64,000 bases of DNA from Mugil cephalus (GCF_022458985.1 NC_061773.1:3478001-3542000); one strand, 5' to 3'. Positions 18,519-31,892 are shown, counted from the stretch's first letter. Notes: generated from the letters alone by a model not told the origin. Translations and numbers: made by a program.

Positions 18519-18525
<7 letters not shown>

Positions 18526-18529
18526 CTCA

Positions 18530-18650
18530 TCTCATATTCCATACCGCTTAATCCTGCACTAGGGTTGCAGGGGTTGCTGGAGCCTATCCCAGCTGGCACA
18601 CCCTGGACAGGTCTCCAGCCTATCGCAGGGCTTGTGTATAGATTTAGTGC
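18530..18650. repeat. Teleost dispersed repeat ('cctatcccagctg' type)
   Basis: 'gctggagcctatcccagctg' and 'caccctggacaggtctccag' with 'cctatcgcagggc' are the hallmark of a ubiquitous teleost repeat. It is the partner half of the fragments at 2690 and 56395. Confidence 0.7.
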
Positions 18651-21600
18651 AGGTAGAAACGACATACATACATCTGTCATAGACACATACATCTGACTGA
18701 AGTAAACATGTAGAATCTGATGATGATACAGATACAAGATATAGCTGATGATGTCACGTGACACTTTGACAGTATAAGAGGAATCACGGACAGGTTGGAG
18801 AATTATTCATCCAAGTAGGAGTGGATCACTGCAGCTATGAAGGCTGGGCAGGTTGAAGAGACCACGACAGAAGATGTAGTTTAGAGCTCCACAGGTCTGA
18901 TACGTAAATTCATTTTATTGACTTAAAGCAAATATGCACTAAGTAAATCAGTCGTGCCTGTAGTGTGTGTCTGAGTGAGTGAGTGCAAGAACAGACAAAA
19001 CACAGGACAACCCAAAGTTCTACCAAACCAAAACTTAACACAGTCAAACCAAGATAGAGAGACAAGTTAGCAATCACATCAATCCATCACTACTATTGCC
19101 AGCCATCACTACTAATTAACCACTCCCAAAAAAAAAGAAAAAGAAAAAAAAGAAGTCTTTAGACCTTGAAGCTGTTGCCATGTTCACTGTTGCAGTTCAA
19201 TTTGTTAGCAACATGATTAGCACTTAGAGAGTTATTTTGCAGGCTGTGTCCCTATTATGGTTCATCCACTGTCTCTGTGTTATTAAAAATTTTATGATGA
19301 CAGGTCGAGATGAATATTCAAACTCAAAAATTGTTGCTGCTTTAACACTAGGGGGGACATAACAAAAGGTTATTTTTAATGGAAGTCAGTGAGAAGAAAC
19401 TACAAATTGACGCCTGACGTGCCACTGTGAGATGGGTGTAAGGCTGTAACCCACAAAAGTTGCACTTTTGTTTTTTTGCTTTTTTTTTTACAAACATCCA
19501 AACTGGGCTAATCACATTGTTGGAGAGTCTCAGTGGAAGTGCTTTGAAGTTCTTGTTGATGTTGTCATGTCATTATCAGTTTGAAAATTAAGTGGTGACC
19601 AGTTGATTGCTCAGCATGTCTTTGGAGTGCTGAGATATTTCAGCAATATGAATATGAATATGAATATGAATATGAATATGAATATGAATATGAACATGAA
19701 TATGCGACAGTGGGCCAGTTTATGTTCAATGCCTAGGACTTCTCCTCACAATAGGTTTGTGGATTGACATTGTTTTGCAGCTTACATGGTGCTGGTTGGT
19801 CTTTTACACCTTAAGCATAGACATACAGAATGGTGCATCTTTATCATAGTTGTCTTTCACACCTTTCTTCCAAACCTGTCTGAGTTCTTGTCTGTTGTTG
19901 GTGAGGTGGGATACAGAGCTAAAGCTTTGTAAGGACAAGCACCTTTAAATCCCAGAGCAACAATACAGGTATGGGTTAGCTGTTTTTGCTTTTGTCGCCC
20001 TGCTAATCTCACGTCAACAGCTGCGCTCAGCACAGTCTCAGTAACCACACAGTAACTGACTTACATAACCTGTTTAAAGGTTCACTGACATCTTTACTCT
20101 TAATGTCAACACTACCGTGAGCAACCAGGTGGACCCAGCGGAATCATGCAGTGCCCTGTTTTAACCTTAACATGAACTGAAAAGTGTTTTACACAAGAAC
20201 AGAGAATATGATGCAGACACATTTTTTTTTATCAGATACCATGCAGCGATTTTACTTTAAAAGCTCAAATAAACTGTTAAATGCCCCTCGAAACAATACA
20301 GGACACAATGAAAGAGAACTGCTTTGTCTAAAAATTCCTACAGGAGAAATGAACAAGCCAGTATGTACTGAAGCCAGGAAACAGTGATCTCAATGACTGT
20401 AATTAGCAGGTATAATGTGACATCGATGTGCCAGTGAATGAAAGTGTGCTACAAAGTCTGCTGAGCCTTTCATTGATGCATACCGCCCACACTGCCTCCA
20501 CTCACATACAGACCCTTACTATAACCCACCTATAGGCACTAGGGTTATTTTTGGGGAAAGAGGCACGACAAGTGGAAAATGTATGTGAAGGGGATGAATG
20601 CAGCCATGGTCTAACCAGTAGAAGATCAAAACAATCCTACTGACCAGAGAGTAAAGACTGACAAGTCATAACATTAAACCCTAAAAGTAGTTGACCACCC
20701 TTAACTGGATTAACGTCAGGCTCAGTCCAGATTATTCCAGACTATGACCTGTACACTCATTGCTTTCCAGGCCTGTCTTCTCCTGTGTCTGGGTTATTTT
20801 AAGCACTCATGCTCACACACACAGTGTAGTTGCCGCTGGCAAACTAAATGTCCCTGCACTATAATGTAGCTATGTTTTTTCCCTTCCCCTTTTTTTCACA
20901 GAGACACGGTTTTGTTTTGTTTTGTTTTGTTTTTTGTTTTTTTATAACGGATGATCCTGATGAATGCTACGAGCCAAAATGCATTTGTCTAATAAAGTTG
21001 TTCCTTAAACTACAGGTACTGTTGGAGTCTTGACTTTTCTACTGTTTTTTTGTAGCAGATGAAGTCACAACAGACATGTAATTTTGCTCACTTACAAATA
21101 ACATCCTCACTGATGATGGCTTTTCATATGAGTCTGACACGTGCAATTACATCTCATAGATCAGACACAAGGGAAGTCAGAACAGTTAGGACCACACACA
21201 TTGCCCCTCCTTTCTGCTTAATACAGTACCTTCTCACATCCTCTCTACCCTTGACTTCGACTGACTTATATATGATTTATTAAACTGAAAACTTGACCCC
21301 TACGGTGATGGAGTCTTCTGGCTTTTTGATACCTATATCAAAAAGCTATATTTCATAAATCGTTTCTATCCAATGACACCCTTAGAAGAAATTGTCGCTC
21401 CGAATAATTTTTCATTAGTTAGGGCCCTACAGCACCTCTCTCTAAAGGCCATCATAAACACACCAGATGGAGGACTTTCTGCTGAAAGAAGTGTGTTTGT
21501 CAGTTTTTCGCACATCTGTATAAAAAGTGTATGACTGTTCTATTACTCATTTATCCAACAGCTCTTGGTGCCATGGCATAACCCCTGATGATTTAGGGAA

Positions 21601-21750
21601 CTGAGGAAAACAGCCTGTGACACCACGGAGGAGTTACACAATCCCAGTCCAGATATACCGTTGTACTACTTTATCTTGCAGTACGTCAACAGACACATGA
21701 CTCCCATGAACCTTGACCTCAACATTCAGAGGAAGCAGAGAACTCTTTGA
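18650..21750. other. Intergenic region without recognised gene
   Basis: Includes a hexanucleotide array (19645-19704, ATATGA), a (GTTTT)n stretch near 20908-20935 and an A/G-rich patch near 19125-19155. No coding exon recognised; open frames are under 75 residues. Confidence 0.5.
19645..19704. repeat. (AATATG)n hexanucleotide minisatellite
   Basis: About ten AATATG units with one AACATG variant near the right end. Confidence 0.93.
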
Positions 21751-21751
21751 G

Positions 21752-21878
<127 letters not shown>

Positions 21879-21879
21879 C

Positions 21880-23060
21880 TATCTGTTTGAAGCCGTGCCA
21901 AGGTGTTACTACTGTAAGATTGTGACACAACTGGCCTAATTGGAAAATGAATGAACGTCTGATAGAACAGAGGACAACACGTTCCGGTTTAGGTTTGTCA
22001 TAAATGGTCAATAGCCTGTAATTCGTACGTGGATTGGGAGGGTTGCATAACAGGCCCTGACATCATAATCTTTGTACTTGATACGTGTTGTGTGTGGTAC
22101 TCTCACCTGAACCCACTGGACAGGAGCCTATGGACTCTATACAGTTATTTTAACTGTTACTTGTTTGACTTTACGTCTCATGCAAATGATCTACTTTCTT
22201 AATTTTCTTAAAGCATTGTTTTGTTGAATAGCAGCATAACTTTGTCATTTATAATACCTAGTTTTCCCTGGATACCTTAACAGTTATTTGAAATGCCATG
22301 TCTCATAATGTCTGCCTAGACAGGATTACTTGACAGCAACTTAAAAAAACAACATAGATCTCTGCTGCTACAACCATACTCTACATTTATTTCTTCAGTG
22401 GTGTCCCCAAACCGAAGCAGTCAACCATTGCTGACACACACTGTTCCCTGGAGGTTTGCAGCGATTCAAACCTACACATCACATTGTACCTTTTTAAGTT
22501 TCCTACATTCCCTTTCTTCATATATGTGGCACAATACCTTCCCAATTTTATTGTTTAAATCTTTGATTATGCATCCAGGTCAGAACTTTTTTTAGACTGC
22601 AGCAACGTCTGCTTTTATGCGTCTGTTTGGGTTATTTTTAGCTCACATACACATGTTGCTGCAGCGAGAGGGACATTGCACGAGGTGTTCTACAGACTCA
22701 CATCGCATTTCAGTAGCTAGCTTGTGTTTAAAGAGCGTTGGTGGCTGCAACGAGAGGCTATCAGATAAGGATTTTCCAAACCCTTAGACTGTGAAATCTG
22801 TAAAACTACATCAGTCAAATTAGGCACAACCATGCACTACAAGCCTTTGTGCCGCAAACACAAGAACATCTGCATGTTTGCTTTGTGAGTATTCAAAACT
22901 AATGCGTACATGCTTTATCGGACTAAGATTAGTCACACGAGCTCTTGCGTAACCACTGCCGCTTTACCGTGTTCTTTTCTGGTCAGACAGATTTTATTTG
23001 TTCTCTCATGACTTTGCAAAGCTACTGCTTTGATCCAATAGCCTTCGGTCTGAACACACT
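21880..23060. other. Intergenic region without recognised gene
   Basis: No motif, repeat or exon that I can support. Open frames are 65 residues or less. Confidence 0.45.
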
Positions 23061-23062
23061 TA

Positions 23063-23920
23063 CTGTTAAGATTTAAGATTCAATATTATTTTTATTGTCA
23101 TTGTAAAATGACTGTGTACACAGAGAACAACGAAATATTGTTTGTCATCCACGGTTTAGAAGAGGGGTTGAGCGAGAATGTTGATTTAAAGAGGGGGGAC
23201 AGTCCATTGATCATGAGGAAAGAAGCTTTTCAACTTCTTGGATGTCCTACAGACAATGCTTATGCATCTTGTCCTTGAGGGCAGTAGGGAGAAGATATGA
23301 TGGGAGGGGCGATGCAGGTCTTTAATGACGGACATGGCTTTACGGATGCAGTGCTGCTTGTATAATTTCAACAAGCAGGGAATGATCTTGCTGGCTGTCT
23401 TCACAGTTCTGTCTACCTGCTTTTTTTCCTTTTCACTGCAAACCACAAGATGAAACTGTAGATGATGACACTTTCTACAGTACCTCTGTAGAATGACATG
23501 AAATGTGAAGTGGGGAGGCCAGTTTTCCTGAGATGAAGTTAACTTGACTGCTGGATGACCGCTGTGGTGTTGGTGGATGAAGTGAGGTCATTAGCAACGT
23601 GGACACCGAGGTATTTCACACTACTGTCCCTCTCCACAGCATTTCCATTAATCAGTAGGGGTGCGTTTTGTTGTTTGTAAGCCCTCCTGAATCTTTCTAA
23701 GTTCTTTAGTCTTTAGTCCACATTGAGAGAGAGGTTGTGGTATCTGTACCATAATAACTGCCTGACCTCCTCCCTGTGTGCAGACTCATTGTTTTCCCTT
23801 AATAAGGCCTTTTCATCAGCAAACTTGATGATGTGGGTGAAGCTGAATCTGAGCGTGCAGCCATAGGTGAGTAGGATGGAGACGAGAGGACTCAACACGC
23901 AGCCCTGGGGAGAAACATAA
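23063..23920 (-). mobile_element. Rex1/CR1-like LINE, 5'-truncated 3' part
   Basis: On the minus strand, broken frames read CVLSPLVSILLTYGCTLRFS, then IIKFADEKALL, ESAHREEVRQLLWY, YHNLSLNVDK, VKYLGVHVANDL, and finally VKTASKIIPCL, KAMSVIKDLHRPSH, FSLLPS. This is the order of the reverse-transcriptase palm and thumb of Rex1/CR1 LINEs; the catalytic FADD is degraded to FADE. It ends in an 'attgtcattgta'-type tail near 23090. Multiple frameshifts make it dead. Confidence 0.85.
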
Positions 23921-23929
23921 TTTTGACTT

Positions 23930-25570
23930 TACTCCATAGCATGACATTGTCTTAACATAATCCTTGCCGATTTGTGTTTATTCAGGTTATGCGGTTATAT
24001 TTTGTATGAACAATGACACCCCTGCATCTCATAGCACTGAAATGCTAAAAATATTGGCCCTGTTGCCATAGCAATGTTTCACTGATTCAGTCACCAAGGC
24101 AACTGTCAATGTCCCACACCAGCACCCACAAATACACACAACACATTCAACACAGACGAGATGAGGTAAAGCATATCAAATCGAACAAAGTAAGAGACTG
24201 AATTCTGTCTTATATCTGAAGTTTTGGATATTTTGAGGTTGGGCCCTGTCCCAATCCGGAGCAAAACAAACCCATCTAAATTTGTTTTGCAGTAGGCAGT
24301 AGATGAGCTGCGAATGTGAAGTTATTTTTAGATCCAGAAAGAGGAAATTATAATCCCTCTCATCTCCCGCCTATGATCTCCATTCACCTTCCTTTGAGGA
24401 TATTCACTGCACCGAAAGCCCATAATATGTCGGCCAGGACAAATGAAGCGTTACACTGCTCAAAACAATGTGTAGTAGTTATGTAAGCCAGTTAATCAAT
24501 GTATGTCGCACCCCCTCGCATACAAGCTAACAAACAAAAAACCCAAAAAGAAAAAACCACAAACAATGAGAAGCTAAATCAAAGACAGAAGTGTTTGCAT
24601 TGTGTATTTCTGAGGGATGCACATGAATAGCCTGGTGTATAAATGACGCACATTAAAGGTGGGTATATGGGTTCAACAGCCATTGAGTCAGACATTTTGC
24701 AACAGACTTTAGCTTGATCGCTTGTAACAGCAGATCGTCTGCATTATACTCAGCAGGGCTTGCAGACAAATTCAAAGTCTTGTCCACGTGAACAACAACA
24801 AAACAAAAGACTTGAAAGCCAGCTAAAGGGGCAGCCAATCCCTCTACACAACAGTAAAGAAACAATAATCCTTTTAATCCCAAACAACCTGTTAACAACC
24901 TTTGTGTTGTTATTTGCTTAACCAACCCCTTAGGCGTCATGTAGTTGTCTCGGTTTGAAAGTTGGTATTTGTTACTTTAGCAGTTGGTACAAATCACTGA
25001 AAAAGTGATGCAGAACTCTGGGTATACTTTCCACACAGCTAGTGTTTCCAACTTTCAGTGGACTTACTCACTTCAACTCAGTGTTTCCAGTACTTGAAAG
25101 TTGATTAGGCTGATTACAAAGCCTCTAGTTCTGCCCGACAACAGCTGGAGTTCAGGTTCAGTGTGTATACAATATGTTAAACAATGACTGGTCATCTGAG
25201 GTGCTGAGGGCTAACACCTTCTAATGCTTCCTGCTTTTCACTTAAGAACTACAATGGACGTTTTTCATGTTTGAAGTATATAATCTGAGCTCTGTGGACC
25301 TAGTGCAGATCGGTCAGCGATGTCACCACTGTACAGCAACTGAGCCAAAAACCTCAACTAAACTGCTTAATAATGAACTCTGTATCTACAGTGACGCATG
25401 TAAAGTCTTGTTTGCAACTTTCTCACTCATGTTGTCGCCAGCAAACTTGTGAAATGAAGGGAAAAAACGCAAAGCCTGTTTTCTGGGCATGTTCCTGCGT
25501 ATGTCTAAATTACATAGAACAGTAGTCGAGGTTGATGTTTTGGCTCTAAATCACATTAACATGTCATTAC
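23930..25570. other. Intergenic region without recognised gene
   Basis: AT-rich single-copy-looking DNA. A 95-residue open frame at 24653-24940 (minus) has no recognisable domain and no splice or promoter support. Confidence 0.45.
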
Positions 25571-25575
25571 ATTGT

Positions 25576-25640
25576 TCAGAATCAGGTTTATTATCAGGTT
25601 TGCACATATAGTGAATTGGTGTGGCGTTTTCAAAGGCAGT
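25576..25640 (-). repeat. LINE 3' tail fragment
   Basis: 'cagaatcaggtttattatca' and 'gcacatatagtgaattggtg' resemble the 3' terminus of CR1/Rex-type LINEs read on the minus strand. A similar tail, 'cagaatcagaattactttat', is at 48381-48402. Confidence 0.5.
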
Positions 25641-26480
25641 ACTGCAATTGATCCTAAATTATGTCATCCTTAGGAACTTAATAGTATGTAAAGCAATATG
25701 TGGCCGACACAACAACTAACATCACACCCATCTACACCACACACAGCATCATCACCACATCCATCAGCCAAACCACACAGGGGTTCGACATTTCTCTGAA
25801 ATTATTTTAACGGCTAAACTGATCTCCAATAAAATCTCAACCTTTAAAATAACACTGCAAGTACATGATGTAAAAACAAACCAACAAACCAAATCTCTTT
25901 CACAGCTTTGGTGAACTCTCGTCAGCCATGTGACGTCTGAGAACAGACTAATAGTTAGATGATTTAGGGGGAATGGGTTATTCCTAATTAAAATGTGTGG
26001 AGTGGTCAGTTTGATGTGATATACAAATATTATTGTTGTAGTATTGTTTTTTGAAGCTTACAGACTGATTTTAAAGTAGTAACACAGCAGTACTTTTTAT
26101 AAGCATTGCTGGAGAATGTCTTTGCAATGAACACCCTATATATACTGTATATATATGTGTGTGGATTAGAGAATATATTTTTGCGGTTATAGATAGTTGA
26201 TAGATGGATGGAGAGCGTTAACAACATTATTTTTTAAGACAAACTAGGTGACTTTAAATGCTGTCACAGAACTGCTTCCTTTTTTTTCCAGATGGATTCA
26301 CACATCTGCTGTCATCAAAACACTCACCCTTTCACTTCTGTTTCCGTATTTCAGTGTTTCCCGTCCAGCCTCACTGTTACTATGCACTGGCTAAACTTCA
26401 ACCCTGATGGTAACCTAAACCTCCAAATGCCATGCCAGTAAAAGAACACACAGACCACATGTTTTACCACAATTAATGCC

Positions 26481-26486
26481 TTTATT
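26481..26486 (-). terminator. Candidate ip6k2 poly(A) signal
   Basis: AATAAA on the minus strand about 1.05 kb past the ip6k2 stop. It predicts a 3' UTR from 27538 to about 26465; that stretch is A/T-rich and has no other recognised feature. Confidence 0.5.
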
Positions 26487-27538
26487 ATTCAAGACACTGT
26501 TATCACACAGGTATACAAGAAAAGTCTTGCGATAACAAAATAAATCAAAGTCTGTATCAGGAGGACATAATATTTATAGTGGTAACATGGAATGTACTTG
26601 TCTCCATTTTTTTACACATTCCTTTCAAATAAATAGTCTCTATATAGTCTTTGCTGCTAGTGTTTTTATCAATATACTCTCTTTGTTAAGTCAAAATTGT
26701 AGGAATGAAGAGGAGAAAAAACAAAGATAGTGACGAAAAAAAAAAAGATTCAACCCCCTCTGCAGTCTTTCGCTTAGAGGCAAAAAGTACAGGAGAGAAC
26801 TGTTGGAAAAAAGGCAAATCCCTTTTTCTAGAACTAAATAATCTTCCACTGAAAAGTATGAATCCAAGTGTCTGATTGACACACAACCCATATTTGTTAC
26901 AAGGGCCTTAAGAGACACCAATATAAACACAAATGTCCTTATCGTATGTTAAACTTGTCAGTTGCTACAAGGCTGCTGACCTAGCCAGCCAAGGTCAGCT
27001 TGTTCAGTCAGCTCCCCACTGATATTGTGCTGTGCTGTTGGGGAACGACAATTCAAACTTTTTTAAAAAAAAAAACAACAACAAAAAAACGGACATATCA
27101 CAGGTAAAGCACCACAACAGGCTCCTAGCTAACTACTGCTTCGATATTCTCTGCCTCGCTGGGTCTCTCTCAGAGAGAACTTGACAAGAACCGAACTCAT
27201 CTGTACCAGAGGAGGAGAGGGGAAGGAGAGTTCTGGGATGCTACAGGAGTCCATGTGTTTTTGGAGAGACCTCTGTCTCATCTCTCCTACCGTGTTTTAC
27301 AAAGAAAAGTAGCGATCTCAGAAAAGTGCAAGGAAGGGCACAGGCCGCCCTGTTCCTCTGGCAGGTAAGTGAGAGCGCAGGACAACGCGGACTCTCCCCT
27401 GACCCAGAGGTGTCTGAGGTTTCCACCAGGCAGACCCTCACATTGGCATAAGGGTGATGCACCTTGGGGTAGCAGGGTTTCAGCTTAGTGAGCTCTTCCC
27501 ATGCTTAAAATGTAGACCAGGTTGGCTCCTATGCAGCC

Positions 27539-30500
27539 TCAGTCAGAGCTGTGATCCTCCAGCTGGGAGATTATTGTGATCAGGTTCTGGAGGCCAAAGA
27601 TGAATCCACTGTCCTGTCCTTCATGTACTACACTGTCTTCTCCATAGTGCCTACAGGTGGTGTGAGCAAAGTCAATCATGCGCACATCTACCGCCGGGCT
27701 GCTGGCCTCTCCTGTGCCGTGGGACGAGCGACTGCTGCCACTGTTGCTGCTTCCTCCGGCCACACCGGCGCTTCCACCGGCCGAGGAGGAGCGAGGGAAA
27801 CCGTAGGCCCCTCCCTCCTCCTCCTCGTCTTCATCAGATGGTTCGTCCTCGTCACCCTCCTCCCCACCTCGATGTCTAGGTCTAGTGGGAGTCCTGGGCG
27901 GATCGCCATCGTAGATGATGAGCAGGGAGCTGGAGTAGAAGCGGTACGACTCGCAGGCCTCCAGGGCCGCTTGCATTTCCCGGAGTCTGCGCAGCACCGG
28001 AGACAGCAGCTCATGACGCAGGCGACGGCCATTGTGGAAGAACTGGTAGATGGCCTCCTTGAAGCCCGCTAGGGTCAGCTTGCGCCCGTGGTACTTGTTC
28101 ATGAACATCAGCTGGCCAGAGTCTGACTGGTACACCTGCAGGTGTCACACAACAACAACATTAGCACAACAGTTCCACGTTTGAGAAAAGAATCACAATG
28201 ATGAGCTGCGTCTCTTCTATAACTTTACCTGCATGCCACAAAGTCGCACTCCAATAGATGCAGACGTGCTCTGCTGACACTTGCGAATCTGATTGGCTTT
28301 CTTCTCCTCTGATGCATCATCTCCATGTTGGCGAGTTCCCATCTTCAAGTCTAAGACACATGGTACTGTATAGCGCCACGTCAAGTTTTCTAAAAGGATA
28401 AATTCTGTGGAAGAGGGTCAAGGATCATACAGCAAAAAAAGAAAAACACTGATGCACAGACTGTACATGCTGATATTAATAGGCAGACAGTAATGTAGTA
28501 AGCGTTTCTTTGAAAGGATACTGTATTGGTTACGGTGCTTTGCATTCTCCTTCATCCTCTGCAAGTGCTGTTGGTGACATTTCAGGCTCCAGGGGTTGTG
28601 TTTGATCTGTGGCACCACATTTCCTTTCTCCAGGCTGAAGTACAGAACCTCCGCCTGCTGCTGCTGCACCTCATCACGATTATAACTGCACACATAAAAC
28701 AGATACTGTAAGATCTGGTGTTCAAGACATTTTTTAATTCAAGGGTCTTGTTTTCAATGAATGGATCCGGGTGCCGAGGCAAATCTCCTCACCTCATGAT
28801 CTTGTCTTCTTTCCGGCTGTGTCGACCTCTTTCTTTGCTGTAGTTGTCGTTCTCCTGAAGCAAAGAGGACTGCTTCTTGTTGCTCCACTTCACCATCTTG
28901 CTCTTGGGCTCGCAGTCTGACGAGGGGTCTTTGTTTTCCAGGTCCCCTGATTCGCTGTGAAGGGGGTAGGCGATGAGACACAAGTTCCCTTCTTCGTCCT
29001 CTTCAAAACTGACCGACACAACACCTGAGAGAGGGCGAGAAAGAAGGAAAGAGTGGTTTAGTGGCTGACACCCAAACGAGCCCAGCAACAGCATTTACAT
29101 ACAGACAGTGACGCGCTGACATTGGCACGTCCCCAGGGCCCCACACAGACGCACACACAGATGACAATAGGTCACAAGAGGCGGTAATGTTTCATATGCA
29201 GTGAGACCTTTATTAAGCACATTTTAGACACTCTAATGTCTGGATAAGGGAGAAAACATGGTTTGAACTGTCAGCATGTGTCGTTTTGGACACATGGCCC
29301 ATACATACTCATAGGTCATGCAGAGACACAGTACAGATATTCAGCATTAAGTCCATCCACAAAGGTCAAAACTCAGACACTTATATGAAATAATTGAGCT
29401 GAATCGATCTTAGAATGTACATGTCGAGTTCATAAGTGAATAGTAATTTGGCTCATTTTAGTGATAAAAGAAACGGAGCGTTACGCTGATGTTATAAGAC
29501 CCACAACTCCAATCCCCATCTCCTAATAAAACTCCCTACAAGGACCGGTGTATTGCACGTCCGTGTGCGGGAAAGGACAGGGAGGGGGAGGGAGGAGTGT
29601 CGCACTGAGAATAAACAGCTGCAGCGGCCGACACAGGCAAACCACAGACAGGAAGGAGGATCGAAACCGATCAAGCATCACACATATGGACACGATGCCA
29701 GCCTTCTGATTACATACAACTTCAAGTGCTAGTATTATATTACAAAACAGCCTCCGAGCAATATACATTTCCTCTGAAGACTAATTAGATGCAACACCTC
29801 GAGGGACTGTGGTGGCTGTGTTGTAAAGGTGAGGCTCGAGGACGCATATTCCCTCTGCAGCCCAGGCCCGGCTGATGTCACGGGCACTGACGTCATTATC
29901 GTCGTAGTCTTCAAACCACGCCCTTGAAGCCTGTCCTATGGCCTGTGCCTTTGGTCCGGAGTTGCAGTGTCATCACACCACCTCACAAGTGTGGGAACTT
30001 ATGAGTCACATTGCCTTAAGCAGGAAGTGAAAAGGGCTACATGAAATGAAAGGAGATCTTTTATAACGCAATAGTGTAGCCTGACTATGACATATTAGGA
30101 CCTGGCCAAGCTGTAGTTTAGTATCAACTGCTATTTTTTTATTGGGTTCAAAGGTTCTGATTGTCTGATGCTGCTTTCAGGTCTGTAGTTTAACATACTA
30201 CTATGGTATGTATCCTCTAGATTAAAGGTTAGAGGTCCTTCCCTAATCCTTTAATCTATACCTCCCCGAAAGCCTTAATATTTCTAATATTTTATGGATT
30301 CACTCTGCTCCACATACAGGCCATTACAAGACGTCCCTGAAGCCAATATATATTGTTTGTCACAGTAAATGAACCCTAAAAAGGAGACCAAGACTCTTAC
30401 TACAGAGTGAGAAACTGGAAATTGCCAGTGGCCAGGAGCATTTGAAGGCCCCTGAAGTCTAGTATCTGCTCGCCAAATCCCACCCCGAGCCTCCAGGGTC

Positions 30501-31435
30501 TTTTTATAGTCCCACGCTGCATTAGTGAGGAATCAGACACCACACGTGGGCCGCGAGATCACCGTGTCCACGCGTCATTGTCTGCGGTCGAAAGTGTGAG
30601 AGTTGTGGGCCTGGACGCAACCAGGGAATATAACTTTCAAATTAGAAGCGTGTAGGTGAAAATGTGCATTGGTGGCCAGTAATGAACTGAAACCAGACCT
30701 TGGAATCTCCTCAAATGACTTCTGAATGACTCCCCGGGTGATCTGTGCTAGATATTTTTGATCCCTGTGGCACTCATCTTGAAACCATAGCTGCCTCAAG
30801 CATCAGGCACGGCACTTAAGAGACCTCTGGGCAATCATTTGTCTGGCAGGTAGTCAATCCCTCAGACTGGATGCTACTTAAAACCCCCCTCTTAAACATG
30901 AGGGTCCCTTCCAGAGAACGGGATGTATTGTCTGCCAACAGTTCCAACGTGACTGCCACTGTGCGCAAATCATTATGAGCCCCTGAAAACAGGAATCCAT
31001 TTAAAGACCAACACACCGTAGATCTGCTGAGCACGCTATGTCTTTTGAGCCTCTGACATATAACCATTACATTTTATGATCTGAATATTCTTTGCAGTGG
31101 CATAGCACATGCAAGGCAGGCTGACAAATTGCATGCCGTTGGCAAAGAGAAAGAAGAGTCAGCACAGAGCTGGCTCTTCTTTCGACTGCTTGACACGTCC
31201 TTCAGATTTAGGATGTCTTACCTTTATACTGAGGGGTGAACTTCCTCATCTCTGCAGGGAGGCTCTTGTAGAACTGGTGCTCTCTGGGGATGAGGGGCTT
31301 GCAAATAGTCTGTTCCCCAAACCGTAGCACGCAGGAGTGGCCTCCCACCTGGTGCACGAAGGGCTCAAGCATCACGCCTTTTCCGGAATAAGGAGTCACG
31401 TCTGCCTGCATGAGGGCTTCCAGAGCGGGACTCAT
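27539..31435 (-). CDS. ip6k2: Inositol hexakisphosphate kinase 2-like (IP6K2)
   Basis: Five coding exons on the minus strand: 31222-31435, 28793-29024, 28522-28685, 28229-28404, 27539-28135. They sum to 1383 bases, 460 residues plus stop. The N-terminus MSPALEAL and [18 protein letters not shown] match IP6K2 better than IP6K1 or IP6K3. Catalytic landmarks: PCVLDLKMG at 218-226 (the PxxxDxKxG inositol-binding motif), SLLIIYDG at 332-339, and RMIDFAHTT with Asp417 of the IDF metal-binding motif. Family knowledge: it phosphorylates InsP6 to the 5-diphosphoinositol InsP7 in cytosol and nucleus. Between SLL..YDG and IDF there is a linker of about 70 residues (342-410), acidic ([14 protein letters not shown]) then Gly/Ser-rich, some 30 residues longer than in human; this explains 460 versus 426 residues. 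The start at 31435 follows an in-frame TAG at 31523-31525. Which teleost paralogue (a or b) is unresolved. Confidence 0.95.
29860..29900. promoter_or_regulatory. CRE palindrome in ip6k2 intron 1
   Basis: A perfect TGACGTCA (29888-29895) with a half-site TGATGTCA just before it (29873-29880), in a locally GC-rich part of the 2.2-kb first intron. Full CREs are usually promoter elements, so an internal or alternative ip6k2 promoter is possible. This is inference only. Confidence 0.35.
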
Positions 31436-31540
31436 CCTCACTCCGCATCGGACAGCTGAGCTGGGGGGACCCACGTCGTACGGGAGGCAAGAAGCTCGTC
31501 CGCTCGTCTGGCTCCCTATCCTCTAGCTGTTTCCTGTTGG

Positions 31541-31554
31541 CTCGCAGGGGGCGC
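31541..31554 (+). promoter_or_regulatory. CTCF-like motif at ip6k2 5' end
   Basis: CTCGCAGGGGGCGC matches CCASYAGRKGGCRS at 12 of 14 positions, with a perfect AGGGGGCGC core. It lies 106 bases upstream of the ip6k2 start codon. Confidence 0.4.
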
Positions 31555-31860
31555 TGTTGCTCGCCTGCTTGACCGAGGCAGTGAAAAAAAAAAACAAAGG
31601 GCTGAACAGGAAACAGAGACAGCTACAAAAAAACCCCGTAATCCGTCTCCTTTCCTATCCGGGGAACAATTATAAAGCTCCTCCGTTGAGGTGTAGAATC
31701 TCCTCGTTTGTATGTTTAATAAAAGGCAACATATGCAGCTATAAAAGCTGATGAACCGTTTAGAAAACACTGTACGCAGTCGTCTTAGTTCTCTGGCTGT
31801 TACCGAAACTGACGACTGATAGATCAGTACAGCCAGAAAAACAGCAGAAGCAGTGGGCAG

Positions 31861-31892
31861 GCCCCGCCTCCTCCCGGAATCAGCCAATCAGA
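31861..31892. promoter_or_regulatory. ip6k2 promoter: GC box and CCAAT box
   Basis: GCCCCGCCTC (31861-31870, an Sp1-type GC box) is followed 12 bases on by GCCAATCAGA (31883-31892, a CCAAT box for NF-Y), about 430 bases upstream of the ip6k2 ATG. The surrounding 300 bases are CpG-richer than the flanks. This fits a TATA-less housekeeping promoter driving transcription to the left; the region 31436-31850 would then be 5' UTR, possibly with a non-coding exon. Confidence 0.5.

Noticed and set aside
27551..28072. 173-residue open frame on the plus strand
   Set aside because: Antisense to the last ip6k2 exon; it exists because the GC-rich coding strand lacks stops in that frame.
31436..31474. Possible N-terminal extension of IP6K2 to 31474
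   Set aside because: The upstream codon there is GTG, not ATG; the ATG at 31435 matches the family start MSPA.
31516..31887. 123-residue open frame upstream of ip6k2
   Set aside because: Overlaps the CpG-rich promoter/5' UTR; no homology, and the ip6k2 frame has an in-frame stop at 31523.
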